This document shows, piece by piece, positions 34,801 through 48,016 of a DNA stretch of 64,000 nt. This DNA comes from Phialocephala subalpina (lineage: Eukaryota; Ascomycota; Leotiomycetes; Helotiales; Mollisiaceae), in the NCBI GenBank assembly GCA_900073065.1, contig FJOG01000037.1, positions 157,781-221,780 of the forward strand. The letters run 5' to 3'. Position numbers and translations under genes: made by a program. Position 1 is the first letter of the stretch; the number at the start of each line of letters is the position of its first letter. Under the pieces are notes generated by a model, which worked only from the letters and a program-made list of their open reading frames with translations, did no database searches and was not told the DNA's origin.

Positions 34801-35565
34801 AGTGCAAGGCACTGAGACCACAGATACAATCACGAATTGACCGTGTTACAATACTGCTTCTTAGACGATTGCAAGTCGCAACGTTCAAAATAAATGGTTG
34901 TACGGAATGGCAACTTCCCGGAATTTACGCTCAGATAAATAAACCTTTACTTGTAACAGGAAACAGGCTTCAGTCTGGTGGCAATTTTCCAGCTTCGCGT
35001 TTGATAGTGAGTAGGGCTGAAAACGCAGTCATGCAGCAGTGTTGCCCTGATTGGGTAAATAATACGATCAGCCAGAAACCAACCACATGCAGCTCCTAGT
35101 TTATACGCTAAAGAATTTTGGCAGGGCAGTCGATTATAATTGTCGATCTTATCTTAAACCTGAGTCGTTCGTCGAATGGGGAGGTAGCGCGTTCGCGTTG
35201 CTGAATATACTGCTTTGAGGCCAGTGAGTAGACAAGATAATTTCAGTGTGCGCCACCTAGTTCAGCCCTAGTATGAAGAGGTATTCATTACCATCATTCC
35301 ATCAGCTACTACCTAGCTAGAGAAAGCACCATTCCTCGTCCTCAAATATGCTCATCATCGAGAGCTACTATCTAGCCATAAATGTCAATTTTCCCTTCAA
35401 ATACAGACTTCAACACCCCAGCCATCGGCACGCTCAAAGAACTGAAAGCTTGATCATCGGAAAGGTATCTCTCGCAAACTCCCCAAACAAAACCAGCTCT
35501 CTTTCTTTTTCCCATTTTTCTATTTCACTAACTACTCATCATAATGCATGTTCTCTACAAACAAC
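34801..35565. other. No recognisable gene
   Basis: Upstream region of the membrane protein and 3' flank of the oxygenase remnant; no frames with family features. Confidence 0.4.
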
Positions 35566-36050
35566 TTACTCGTCGTACTCGAGAGTCAGGGTAGTTGGGA
35601 TAGGAAACTCCTTGGCATTCGCATCGAAATAAACCCGCATCTTCACTCCCGCGAACTCCTTCTCGACAACCAAAAAGTATCCCTGTCGTCCATTCGCCCT
35701 CCTAATATTTTTCAACCTAAACACCCCCCTCAAGATTACCGCCAAACTAGCACCAACAAGTCTCGCACCGAAGCAATAATGTAATCCATGTCCAAGCAAG
35801 ATGCAGTTACGGAATGGACGATGAGGATTGAGGATCTCGAGGATTAAGGAAACCGACGGGATCCATGGATGCCTTTGAGGTGGCGATGAGAACGGTGTGA
35901 CCGGCTTTGATTGAAACGGGACCGCGAGTGCCGTCTTGGATGGTGATGTCTTTTGCTGCTACACGGGGAAGACCTGGCACAGCGCCTGCGTGACGCATAC
36001 CCTCGAAGACGAAACCTTGCAGTTCTCTCTCTGCTTCGGGAGTATTCGGT
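35566..36050 (-). pseudogene. Ppo-like fatty-acid oxygenase, C-terminal P450 remnant
   Basis: Psi-producing oxygenases (linoleate diol synthases) carry a heme-dioxygenase domain followed by a P450-type isomerase. Only the end of the P450 part is here. The first frame reads ELQGFVFEGMRHAGAVPGLP and GPVSIKAGHTVLI; after a frameshift near 35803 comes LGHGLHYCFGAR, holding the heme-ligand Cys, then VFRLKNIRRANGRQGYF and FPIPTTLTLEYDE, the family's usual ending. The 5' side runs into an AT block. Dead. Confidence 0.6.
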
Positions 36051-36309
36051 TAAGCCGACTCAATAATACGTTCCTTCTGGGTTTCGTGGCTTTCACTAAG
36101 ACAAAAATCAATGAGGAGACTTGCTTGTTGGGTAAAATTTCCTGCGACGAGGGTGGTTGCGGTACCGGCCTTACCAAGACTGACAGAAAAATTCAACAGT
36201 GTTTTTCGCCGGGGAGAAAAATATCCTGCCGGTGTAGTGTTGGTAGGGGGGTCTCTTTGAAAGCATCTTTGGATGTTGATTTCGGCAGAGCGTGAAAATG
36301 AAGGGTGTC
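36051..36309. other. Border between Ppo remnant and AT block
   Basis: No continuing oxygenase frame is recognisable. Confidence 0.35.
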
Positions 36310-36800
36310 GATTATAAGGTGGTAATATATATAAAAAGCTTTTTATTCTCTGAAAATAATTAAATATTTTTAATTTTATTTATGAATTTATTCTATATAT
36401 AATTAATTATTTTATATAATAATTATTGAATTAATTTAATTTATTAATTATAATAAAATAATTTACGATTAAATATATAAAACAAAGAAAAAAAAAAATT
36501 TATAAAATTATTAAAATATAAATAAAATAACTTTATATACTTTAGAATTCCGAAAACTTTTTAATTAGTATTTTATTTGTTATATTTTCTACGAAATTTA
36601 ATCTTATTAATAATTTTTATTTATTTGTATTTCTTTATCCTTGAAATTTATTTTTATTATCGTTTTATTTTTCGTGGATTAGAATAAATTAATTAGAATT
36701 AATAATTTAATAATTTTCTTTATATTAATAAATTAAAAGCTTTCTTTTTAAATAGGAATTAAATTAATATTAAATACAAATTATTTATGGTTTCTAAGGT
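36310..36800. repeat. AT-rich RIP block
   Basis: High A+T tract that removes the 5' part of the Ppo-like gene. Confidence 0.75.
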
Positions 36801-37264
36801 ACTCTTTTTCAGATTTACCACTTAGTGGCTTAATCCTCGGAGTATAATTCTTTTGTGTAATATGAGGGGCGGGACTCGAAGAAGGCACTTGATGCTAATA
36901 TAGAGAATATGGTGCTCAATTTGAAGTTGGGACGTTAATATTGAGAAATAGCTCTCTCGCTTTATTGCATTCGGAGTTTGATTACATGTCATACACACTT
37001 GTATGACTATGTTAGCCAAGATCCATTCTTTCAATCAAAACCATGGCAACAATATCCACACATGAAACCATCACGAGTCAACTCAGCCTCACAAGGGGAA
37101 ACGGTCTATGTAACACATCGATATTTGGTATCTTCAGCTATACAATTAAGCAACAATAATACTCCGCTGATGCAAGTCATGCTTGATACCTTTTCACAAT
37201 CCCGTATCCCAGCAAGTATAGCTATAGTCCAGCCCTAAAACTCCGACCGCCATGCAATTGAAAA

Positions 37265-40200
37265 TCACATATCCGCCGATTGACGCCCCCGCGATTCCGC
37301 ATCATAGAGTGTTCTCTTAGCATCCATAAACATGTCTTCCAGTTCGCCGACTTCTCTTCTACTCAATGACGCACTCCGTAGATCCGTAATCAAGCTTTGA
37401 AGCTTGTCCTTCATACTCTGCATCGTGACGGCTGGCTTCTCCTCGGCCACAGCCACCATTGGTGTTGGTGGTTCCAATGCCGGAACAGCTGTCCCGTCCC
37501 TCTTCTCTGACTGGTCTTGGACATCATCCTCAAGTTCTCCACCGATCTCAACATTCCGGATTCGTTCGACACCGTGAGCCTCCTGCATAGCCACAGGTCT
37601 ATCATTCGCCTTGACAGATGTAATTTGGGCCTTTGAATCGACCTCTTCCAGAGGAGCCTTATCATCAAACACCGGTTCCTTGACATCTGCCTCATACATG
37701 ACAGCTTCGCCTACACCAGCAGGCACGATCGCCCCAAGAACCTCGACCTCTGGATTGTTGAGCTCCGAACTGGGCTCACGGGACGAGCTGCTGTCTCCAA
37801 AAGTCGTTTCTGCAATAACATCGACATCAGGGCTGCTCATTCTGTCCGGAAGAATGGTATCCATAACAATATCTTCCTCAATGGCGGACGTATCCATGTG
37901 ATTCTCATCGCTTGGCCGTTGCTCTTCTGGTTCATCTGCTGTAGCCTTGATTTCTTCCACCCGCGGAGCACCTTCCATATTCTCTTCTGTCATGTCTTCT
38001 TCCAACGCCGATCGTTCTTTAATGATTGATGCCTCTGTGCTGTCAACACCGTCGTCTGTCTCTGCCATCGATGTATCAAAGTCCACAGATGTGAAGCTTT
38101 GACTTGCTGAGATCTCCTGAGAATTTCCGAAGCCCACACTGATCTGTGATCCTCTGTTGGGTGTCAATGATCCTCTGCTAGGCTGAATCCTCTTCGGCCT
38201 TCCTCTAGATTTTTTCTTGGCGGGAGATGCTGACTTCCTGGTTGGCGTAGAGGGAGCTGTGACTGTTAGCCTTTTGCTGTCGCGTACCACGGACGTTGAC
38301 GACATACCTTCTTGGGCATTGCCCTCCTGATTATCAGGAACTTCGGAATGCTTTCTCTTTATACCCTTCTTGCGAGGGCCATGCTTGACCGCTCGGAACC
38401 AGCCTTCGCGTTCTAGAGCGGATGTATCTACAATAATGGTCTCATCCATGTTGATTTCCACTCCATCGTCGTCGTAGTATCGCATAACTGGTTGATCCAT
38501 CGGCTCGATAGAATCAGCGGCCTTGTTGATATCGATGGGTTTGAAAGGATCAGCGGGTTTGGGGGCAGGTGTTTCTGGGATCAATGAAGGTACTGAGGAC
38601 GTTTGGAGTTGGGCAGCCTCGGGTATTTCGTTGGCGGCTGGTGAGGATTGTCGAAGGCCGGATTGTTTTCGCAAGGCTGACTTGCGCACAGGTGCCGAAG
38701 CTGATGCACTTGGGGAAGACATCTCTGAATTGCTCTTTGAGGAGGAGGGTCGTGTGCGACGTGGTTGATTCTCTTTGTCGTCGAGGAAGGAAATACGCCC
38801 GCTTGATGCCTGGTCATACTCGGCCATCACTCGCAACATGCTAGATTCGTCAAGATCGCTGAGAGGCGAAGACGAGGCGTGTTGGTCTTTGCGTAATCTG
38901 GGGATGTTGAGTTTTGGAGAAGAGACTGCATCCTCAAAGACATCATGCCCGTCAGAACCCTGGGGACTAGATAAAGCGTCGAGGAACTGTGGAGTCTTGG
39001 GAGTATATTGATCTTCTGTCTCCGGGCCGTGACGAACAGGAGTACCTGGGGTTTCGGGTTTGTACACAGGCACGATCTCAAGAGCAGCAATAGAGCTGGG
39101 GACTGACGCTGGTGTTGACTCCACGATAGAGGATGGGTACAAGACCTGGCCAGCCCCAGCTTCTGCTGCCTTGGACGCCATCGCAGCTTCGTGCTCGATC
39201 TGAGAGGCTCGAAGTTGATCAGATGGGTCCTCGGCTGGGGAGCTACTACGTTCGAAAGTCGATAAATCGTATGTTGAAAGCTCAGGTTTGATCTGCCTAG
39301 CATCGGGATCGACTTGAGCTGAGGGAGCCATCGATGTCGTAGTATCATTCATTGTCTGTTGCGGAAGATCGGCCGAGGGATCAATCGATAGGGTAGTATT
39401 CTTTCCGGTCCCTAAAGCGATATCGGCGCTAGGCACAGCGTCACCTTCGTCGATGTTGATTTCAGTAGTTTCCATAAGAACATCATCATTCTCCTGCTCT
39501 GGTGTGCTTTCGTGGGGTGAGGGAATGTCCTGGTCGGTTTCTAGTTCCTTCGCCACTTCAACCGCTGCTGGAGCGGATACGAAATCCGCAATTTCTGGTT
39601 CCGGTGAGCCTTCTGGCGGAGACGGGGAGATTTGCTGGTGGACCACAGGAATCTTGCGCTTTACAGCACTCTCTGGAGGAGAAGAGGGGGGGTCGTCGGG
39701 AAGGCCCCGCAAAGATCGAGTCGGCGTAGGTGACGACTGCACGTACCCATTATCATCATCGCTGGGTATGATGACAATGGGGGTTGTCTCTCTTTCAGCT
39801 TGTGAGATCTTCTCGCGAAGCTTCGAAGACACAGAAGATGATCGATGCCGAGGAAGTTCTACATCGGCATCTTCGGATTCGGGCAGTTTGCCTCTAGGTT
39901 TCGGGCTTGATCGCAAGTCTGGGAACATTGCAGCATCTGCTTGTTGTCGCTCCCTGACTTCTTTCTGCTTCTCCGTCAACAGCTGGGGATCCATCACCCT
40001 GTCCACTGCCGGCGACGACGAAGGAATGGCCTCGAATTGAATCTGCGAGTCATCGTGTCGCATTCTAGGAGTTACATCTCGCTTTTTGGACTTTCTACGA
40101 CTTCCCTCGGGAGTTTCTTCTCGTGATCGCTTGAGAGAAAAGGACCGATGAACGGGAATGATGACTTGAGGAGTTGATTCGCGCGACCGCAAGTTCTGCA

Positions 40201-43200
40201 ACGTCCTTGGTCCTAGGAATTTGTTGACTGCTGAATCCATTGATGAGAAGCCCGAGTAATGGCTGGACTCATCTGGTTGAAACGCCAAATTTACCTGTTG
40301 ACGGTGATGTGCTGAGAGTGAGGTCTCCAAGCTCTTAGGGAAGTGCGGTAGCTGAAGTTCAACAACGGTTTGAAGTCTGAGTAGAGCATCTTTAGCCTTT
40401 TGGGGATATTCTAGGCCATCCTCACAGGATCCGAAGGTTGAGTTCCACATTCCGATGGTACTGTTGACGATAGTTTTGTGCTTACTCTCAAGCCCGGCAC
40501 AGATCAGAACTTCCAACTCGCGAAGGGTCTTTGTATGTGTGTAATGCTGACAGAGTCTCGGAATGAGTTTGCAAATCTGCCCCCACAAAGAAATGATCTA
40601 GAAAAGTTGTTAGTCTTGCCAATGTGAAAGTTTGATTAGAACTTACAGCTGTGCCAAGAGCGTTACCTCCGGAAAGCTTCGAGTCCAAGTCGGCGATCCA
40701 GAGCGTAATGCCGGGTTGGAGTTTTGCCAGAACGACATCCAGTAGCTGAGTCGGACAGCGTCCTAGGAGACTAGAGAGAGAGGACATGATATCTGCATAT
40801 TCGAGGATGTGAATTTTGGAGAAGGTGCTGTACGCAGATTCGAGAGTTGAGAGGGTATAAATGTAAAGCTCATTGAAGGGGTCGAACTTTCTGGTGTTCG
40901 ATTGTACCGAGCCCCAAAGCTTACGTTCGGCTCCATCGAGGGCTTGACGATCCTTGGGGTAGGTGGCCTTTCCAAGCAAAATGGACAAGTAGAACAAGCC
41001 AAAGTTTTCAGGAGACGAAGCTTTAGCCTTGAGAGACTTGGCTAGAGGCTCGAGAACAACAATCGCTTTACCTGCATCTCCAGCATCGAGCGTTGCTGAC
41101 ACAACAAGGGCTTCGAAAAGAGGCTTCCATCTTGGCAGTGGTCGATGTGGAGAAAATTGTATCCCGGCCTCTAGGATACTCACCACATTTCGGTAGTCGG
41201 TGCCAAGTGGTGTTTCTCTTGATATGCCGGATTCATTCTTCTCTCTTGTATCTGTGGCGAGTACAGCTAAGTCTGCAAAAACCTGCCAGAGTGATTTGGC
41301 AGATGGCGTGCCTTCGGTGGGCAACAGTGATGTCAATTCCCTGATGAAAGCCAGTCGTGCTTGCTTTGATGGCTTTTTGTCGAAGAAGGGGCGCAGAACG
41401 CTGTGTATCATTTGTGGGAATCCGTGATCGAATGCCAATACCGAGGAGGGATTCGAAAGAACGTATATCAGGTGAAAGAGTGGAGATTTCGTCTCAAGAC
41501 GAAGCTTTGTGGGCAATTGAGACGGGGTCGCGACAGCAATGAAGTCGTTGTGCTTGATGGAGAGATTCTTCTCCGAGAATGCTTGTATCCCCAAGCCTTC
41601 GATTGTTATCGTCAAGATCGTCTCGAAACCTTTCCAGAATGCAACATGCTTGTTCGATGCTGCCGATGAGCACAACGAACCTAAGCCCTCTGGTCCCGCA
41701 CCCCAAAGCTTGACAAGTAAGCTAAAAAGAGAAGCAATGCAAGACATCGTGTCAATTGACACTTTGACTTCCATGACAGCCGGTGAAGCAATAGAAGTAA
41801 TATACGATTGCCAGAGTCGTTTGATGGCTGAGTCATCCCCGAGATCCCAGTAGAGTTTCTGCAAGAGAGAGGTCAACAAGCTGAAGACACGAGCATGATT
41901 CTTGCGCAGCCACTTCGAATCCAGAGCGGGCAGCTCTGTGACGTCCATGCCATTCTGCATCAAATTATCCATCACACGAGTTTCGGTCCATTTTCGGGGG
42001 GTCTTCGTGTCAAACAATGCTTGAAGGATGCGGCAAGCATCGACAGCATCTTGTTTGGACATCTCTGACACAAGATTTTCTTTCCTCGATGGCGCCAAGC
42101 ACTCCTCAATAACTGGGGCAAGATATTCGTCCCAATACATGTCTAACTCGGCGGGTGTTGATCTCGGACTCAGTGTGTAGTATAAGAGAGTGTAGATACT
42201 GCCAAAGGTCCTCTTGCGCCCAGTCGAGGACTTGCGTTTGAGCTGTGTGGAAAGTGGTTGTAGTAGAACTGTCTTGAACTTCGGAGAGGTCTTTTCGCTG
42301 GGCCGAACGGTATAGATGAACCGGTTCCACGCATAGTGGGCTTCCGTCCTAGTCTGATTGTCGGCTATATTGAAGCAAGCTGACAGTACCACAAGGAACG
42401 CTGGGAAGAACTGCCACTGTTCTAGAAGCTTTGAGCTTGAGCGGAGGAACAATATGACAACACTCCAGATCTGTGGGACAGCCGGGCTCTCCGCCTTTTC
42501 CTTAATCCACGTTTTTAAGCGGTCGATGTAGTAGTCGGCAAACTTCTCTCCTGCTGGATGTTCTCCCTTGAAGATGTTCTGCACGGTCCTAGACACGTTA
42601 CTCTCCGTTCCTAGACTGAATCCTGCCTCCAGACCAAATGTAATTGCCGTTGTGCGAATATCCTTCAGACTACTCAGCATATCACTGAGGAGATCCTCAA
42701 TCCAGGCGGTGTGTGTTATCATATGGCCTCGTGATTGTCGAAGAAGTGTCCGGTAGATCTGCAGTCGGCTCTGAACAATGCTCTTCCCCTTGGTCCTTTC
42801 TTCGATGCTGTGTAGCGCTACGATCAACTTTCCGACTCGTTCCTGATTCATGACCTTAGAAGAAAACTTCTGCTGTGCTAGGATGAACATCAAATGTCGA
42901 GTGACCTCCTTCGACATAGACCCCTCCTCGAATACTCTGATAGCATGGTCGACGAGGTGTACAGTGAAATCGGTAGAGAAAGATTCTGCGATTGTAGGTT
43001 TGTGAAGGAAGCAACCTAACAAGGTTAATGCGTGAACGATGAGGCTCGAGTCCGGCCTCTCATTCTCAAGCTTAGCCGTAAGGTCCCTCTCGATGTATTG
43101 GCAGAGTAGACCCATCCGATCCTTCAACGCCTTCGCATCTGGCACATTGTCGGATGCCTTCAAAGACCCAGTGAGCATCAGATAGGCATCTATCTTGGAG

Positions 43201-43685
43201 CTCCTATCCTTCCCTGTCAACTGTTGGACGATCGATTCGAGCATCTTAGCGAAGGTGTCGTAATGGTGTAGAGGAAGAAGTGCCGAAGTCCCGTCTATGC
43301 TAGGCGATTCCAGTTCTTGATTCGCATTGTGTGCCTTCAATATCGATTTCGAAGGTTTTCGTTCTGCAGATGGAGGCAGAGGCTGGACCGCGTGCGTCAA
43401 GACGCCCTTGCCATCAAAGGATACTGTGGGAGGTTCGTTGTACTGTGGCCAGTCCGAGAATCCAACCTTCTTCCTAGATAACCCTGATGTATTCGGTGAT
43501 TCTGCGGAGGAGTCTGGCGTGAAAGCGGAGGGGTTAGGGGCGGAAGATCGTCGAATGGAAGACGACGAAGCAAATCGTCCAAGAAAATTCGTCTGCGTCC
43601 TAGTGTTGGAGGATTCTCGAGGGGGCGTGGGAGGTCTTGCTGGGAGGGTAGGCGGTAATGTCGAAACAGGCGCCGACTCTACCAT
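37265..43685 (-). CDS. RIF1: RIF1 (Rap1-interacting factor 1 homologue)
   Basis: Rif1 restrains replication-origin firing by bringing protein phosphatase 1 to chromatin, and acts at telomeres and double-strand breaks. Two exons, 43685-40647 and 40597-37265, separated by a 49-nt GTAAGT...CTAG intron; 2122 or so aa. The start at 43685 (GCCATGG context) is chosen over upstream non-ATG extension. A disordered N-terminus carries an RVxF-type PP1 docking site, KKVGFSDW (about residues 72-79), and a SILK motif, KSILKAH (about 113-119). Then comes the helical-repeat Rif1 N-terminal domain (about 140-1130; LPLHHYDTFAKMLESIVQQL opens it). The second exon is mostly a long acidic, Ser/Pro-rich disordered tail with a basic patch (KKKSRGRPKRIQP). 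Undamaged and of balanced composition, unlike its neighbours. Confidence 0.9.
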
Positions 43686-44163
43686 GGCTGCGAGCTCGGA
43701 GGCTATCTCGATGTTGTGTACACCGCATCGGGGCTCATCTCTCGAAAGAATATCTTCAGGATGTCGTAGTAATTGCAGACCTCTAATCGAGTTGTTGTTG
43801 GTGCTCCTCGAGGAGAAGGGGCGGGCGTGAATGCTTGGGTTGATGTCGGGAAAAAGAAGCAACACCAAAAACGCGAGATGTGCCAGGATCAGCGCGTGCA
43901 GCAGTCGCGACCGTGAACCACTTTAAGTCCACACGTGATGGATATGTCAGCTCCAACAACATCTCTTCTTTCTGATCAAACTTCGTTTTCGAGAAAGCGG
44001 GTTGAGATCATTTCTCGAAAGGAGCGCGAAGGTTCCTTTATTATCGTTCGTTCGTGCTCCGTCTCTTTTCTATTTGTTGGCTTTCTCGTACCTATTGCAA
44101 ATCACGCTATTATCCTCATTTCTTCAAGGCAGCCCTTCTCCTCTCATCACGAATGCTCCAAAA
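43686..44163. promoter_or_regulatory. RIF1 upstream region
   Basis: About 480 bp between the RIF1 start and a HET fragment on the other strand. It should hold the RIF1 promoter. Two ACACGTGA/CACGTGAT-like words near 43930 are the only notable sites. Confidence 0.35.
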
Positions 44164-44653
44164 TGTCCACTCAGGCCCTGAGGACTCATAGCAGTCATGA
44201 ACTCGATGCGAACGGTTTTCGATCGTCTCTTTCGTCGCGCTCTATGGCCATTGCTGCGATTCTTAGATGGCCAAGGAATGCCATCCTGAGACTGATCCAT
44301 CAACTTCATGGCACCAGGGGCCCCCATCAGAACGATCCGAAATACTGCTATACGCCTCTCGATCACGACCAAATACGCATCCTTTAACTGTTCCCTGGAT
44401 CTGAAGAAGATCCAATATCATGTCACCTGATCAAGAAACCGATTCTCAAATGCGGCACTCCAGAAGCTCTGTCTTATACTTGGGGACAGGAGCTAGCAAC
44501 CGAAGTCATTCGCATTGATGGCAAGGAACTATTGGTCACTCCAAATCTCCACGCAGCCTTACGCAGACTCCGACAAGATATCCGGCTTCCTCTTCCGACC
44601 GACCCTAAACTTGCGCTCACATCCTCATGGGGCGATTCGAGGCTATAGCAACC
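44164..44653 (+). pseudogene. HET-domain protein, N-terminal fragment with in-frame stop
   Basis: One frame runs from ATG 44164 through YTPLDHDQIRIL, a TAA at 44383-44385, then LFPGSEEDPISCHLI, EALSYTWGQELATEVIRIDG and NLHAALRRLRQ: the standard start of a HET domain. The TAA fits a C-to-T change from CAA. The essential VDAICINQ segment and everything after it are missing; the frame ends at TAG 44651. The remaining sequence to 44947 is open in another frame but does not resemble HET. Confidence 0.7.
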
Positions 44654-45687
44654 ATTCCAGGCTCACATTGTTTCTCCCAATATGGCTTGAAAGCTATACC
44701 TGCATGCTATGGGCAAGCTGTTGGGGAGTGGATTTTGCTGTGTGCTTCGAGACCTGGTTTGGATCTCCAGCCACAACCCGGTGATTCAAGAGAATCCTTC
44801 TCTTCAAAAATTCTAAACGACAAAGATATTGGTGCCACTGCACTACATGAGATGTGGAGTCGGAGATTGACACTGACGCAGGATCTCATCAACGAACATA
44901 TCACCGTCGATCGATTGAAACCGCGCGGGAGCCAAAGACCTGTTTAGTCTCAGTGTCACCCTAGATATGCAATCAGTGTTAATTTCTTCAAAACTTACTC
45001 TGCAACTACGCAGATAATTCAATTGTGATAGTTTTCAATAACTCATGTCACAGCCGGGATTATTGCCGGAATTTGCAAGTGGACTCCTTCGTCTCGGCAA
45101 GAGATAATGAAGTGTAATTAGTGAAGGACTATTCTTCCGACTTTTCCGCTCGAGTCAGGTGAAATAATTGATCTCTTCTACCAGCAGAAGTTTTCAAATC
45201 GGACAAGCAGAAGGAAAGAAAAACAGACGAGATAGGAGGAGCCAAGTACCAGTAGCCTTTACTAAATGAGAAAGGAATATTCGGGGCTGGTAATAATCCC
45301 TTTTTGACCGAAGTCGCCCGAGATATTTCTCGTCGAGACTCAAAGGCAGATCGAGTTCATTTCACACAGATCCGGGATTTCTAACGAAGATATTTGACCA
45401 GACCACAAAACCTTTAACCCACAGAGGTTTCAGTCTCTGCGAAGAAAGCTACGTGCTAGTGCTTAAAACCTCTCCAAGAATTTACTTTCTTTGTAAAACA
45501 CTATGGTCCAACTAAAGTAGTCTCCGCCTGACTGGCATTCATTATCCTCGACTTCGTCGATTGTTGACATGACATTATATTCTACACTCGTAGATATGCC
45601 GGGACGACCAAAATTGCATACCAAAAAGGACTCTAAACTACGACCTCTGTGTAACAAGAAGAAATCCAGGGCTCTCCATGTTCCCAT
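44654..45687. other. No recognisable gene
   Basis: Spacer of about 1 kb between the HET fragment and the 3' end of the P450. A frame at 44627-44947 (+) of about 100 codons has no recognised features. Confidence 0.4.
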
Positions 45688-47516
45688 TTACACTTTGACG
45701 CGGAACTTCTTCGCCAGAACCGGACGATAAGGAGCAAAGTAATCCTCAAACTGCAAGTCCTCCTCGGACAGCGGCATTGCTTTCAGTGTCTGATATCGCC
45801 GGAACAGCGTTCCTAATGTAACATAAATCTCGCAATACGCAAGCCTGAATGTGTCGTCAGTGACTGTTTTAAAATCCTACTATGTAGGGACAAGTGGAGG
45901 GAGAGAGGAAAACCTACGGCATCCCAATGCACTGCCTCTGGCCCTTGGAGAATGGAACAAGGTACTTATCCAGTTTCCTTGCAGCAATAGGCTCAATCCA
46001 CCGCTCGGGATCGAAGCTGTCTGGGTTGGGGAAGTGATCAGGGTCGCGATGCATCATGTAGGAGCTCATCCCTATGTTTGTCTGCCCGTGAACTTTTAGA
46101 AAATATCTTGTAATTCCGGATACGAGGGAAAAAGGCCGTGGACTTACACCAGGGGGAATATCGAAGCCGTTGAAGGAGACACCGGGTTCGTTGACGACTC
46201 GGGGAAGTCTGCCAATTACACCGTATGACAATCTAGTGGTATTAGGAGACATTTGTCGTGGGAAGAGATGGGATCGACACACCGAAGTCCTTCTTTAACA
46301 ACAGCAGACTAAACGCGTTAGGAAGATCGGGAAACATGAGTGAGATACTCACTAGGTAAGGAAGTTTCTCAAGCGTAATAAAACTCAAGGTAACAGATGG
46401 ATCAGGGAACGCCGCATTTAATTCCGCAGCCAACTTAGCATACACAGCAGGATTTGCCACGACCTCATACATGGCAATCGTCATGGCATTCCCGGTGGTA
46501 TCAGTTGCAGCTGAAAGTATCACGAACGACTCATCTCTCATGTTATCTACAGACGGTACCACATGCCCTTCTGTAGCATTCGGGTCTAGAAGCTGGTGAA
46601 AGATCGTTGTGCGAGATTCATCTTTCACACCTGCATCCAGGGTTGACTTGATGGCCACGATATTTTCACGACATTCCTATAATAATCAGAAAATGTACTG
46701 ATAAGATTTTGGAGTGAGAGTTCCGCACATCTTGCAGCTGCATGAAGCTCCCTAGATTCTTGCTCAGCTTCTTTGCCAGCCAAGGTGGAATATTCAGCGC
46801 GAGAGATTGGAGAAATGGCCATTGCTGGAAGAACCACACAGCCGGCCCAAGTTCCCGCATGGTATCAAAGAACTGAGTCCCAAAATCATCACGATCTAAT
46901 AAGTTGTAGCAGCGCCCGAAGCCGTAGTCAGTGATAGTGTCAACAGAGATGGCGCGAAGTCCGTGATGCAAGTCCACCTCTTCTCCATTGGATGCCGCTT
47001 TGCTCAACCGCTGGTCCAGCTTTGAGACTTTCGACTGGACTACGTCTTCGAGGTCCAGGACTCTCTTTCGAGAAAAGAGAGGGTTTAGAGCTGCTCTTCT
47101 GACGCGATGAAGCTCGTTGCTCGGGGTGGAAAATGCAGCGGTGCCGTATCCGAACGCAGTGTAGAAAGTTGGGCTCTTGGAATACTTTGATCCAGCACGA
47201 TAGATCTTGTCATAGTTCTCTGGGTCGCTGAGATGGATTTCATCTGGGGCTATTCTGATGACGGGTCCTGTTTTCAGTCGGTAAGGTACAATGAGATTGA
47301 GAGGGAGTATATACCATATTTCTGGTGCAGTCTCTCGACTTGAAGATAGAATTTGCTGCCGCCTGTAACATTGTAATAAGTTTTGTAAAGATGAGTGATT
47401 GCTGCGACCTTTGGACCTGGAATCTTTGACAAAGGATCAAAGAATACTCGCTTGATTGCGAGGCTTACGAGCGATACGAGCGCCGCCAAAAGAAGATAAG
47501 AATATCCCCACGCCAT
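45688..47516 (-). CDS. Cytochrome P450 monooxygenase (trichodiene-oxygenase-like clan)
   Basis: ER-anchored heme-thiolate monooxygenase. Seven exons: 47516-47315, 47267-46729, 46676-46353, 46308-46283 (26 nt), 46232-46148, 46081-45918 and 45844-45688; every join keeps frame, 498 aa. An N-terminal anchor (YSYLLLAALVSLVSLAI) precedes the proline hinge KIPGPK. Helix I carries SAATDTTGNAM, the ExxR motif is VKEGLR (formed by the tiny exon 4), then FDPERW and the heme loop FSKGQRQCIGMP with the Cys ligand. The best resemblance is to fungal P450s of the trichodiene-oxygenase type, but the substrate cannot be read from sequence. It is divergent from a LaeA-like methyltransferase 500 bp away, suggesting a small two-gene unit. 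Appears intact. Confidence 0.88.
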
Positions 47517-48016
47517 GGCGTCGAGTGTTCCACGAGAAAAGGAAGGAGCAATCAAAACCGATGGACTGGGCAATTCGGGGACCTCGTCGAGTCACCATGG
47601 GGATGTTGGTATGCAGTTCCTTATGATTGATGGAGTGGCGAATGGGAAGGGTGTGCGGGGTCAGCGTCCCCAATACAGGACCTTGCGCAAAGGTGCAGGA
47701 GGAAACACATCCGCGGGGCTTACTGTGACCTTACGTGTCGCCTATCAGAACTCGCATGGGTCGCTTCGGGAGGCGCCCCGATGCACAGGACTGATAGCGG
47801 CCATTTTATGAACCGAATTCGTCCTTCATTCGGCACCAAGTAAACTATTCTCGTAATAATTGTGATTGGAGTGCATCAATTACCAAACGGCCATTGTAGT
47901 CATGCAGAGACGGTCAACGGTCCAAAGTTTGGACCCCGCGAGACCTTTCATTGCAGCTATTTAGCAGCACGACTTTCCTCAACTATGGCGATGAACGACC
48001 ACTTGCGCTCAAAACC
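47517..48016. promoter_or_regulatory. Shared promoter region of the P450 / methyltransferase pair
   Basis: Exactly 500 bp separate two divergent start codons, so both genes may be co-regulated. No specific binding site can be named. Confidence 0.4.

Noticed and set aside
37265..43685. Two separate genes instead of one RIF1
   Set aside because: The two long frames join in phase through a canonical 49-nt intron, and together give the expected domain order and length.
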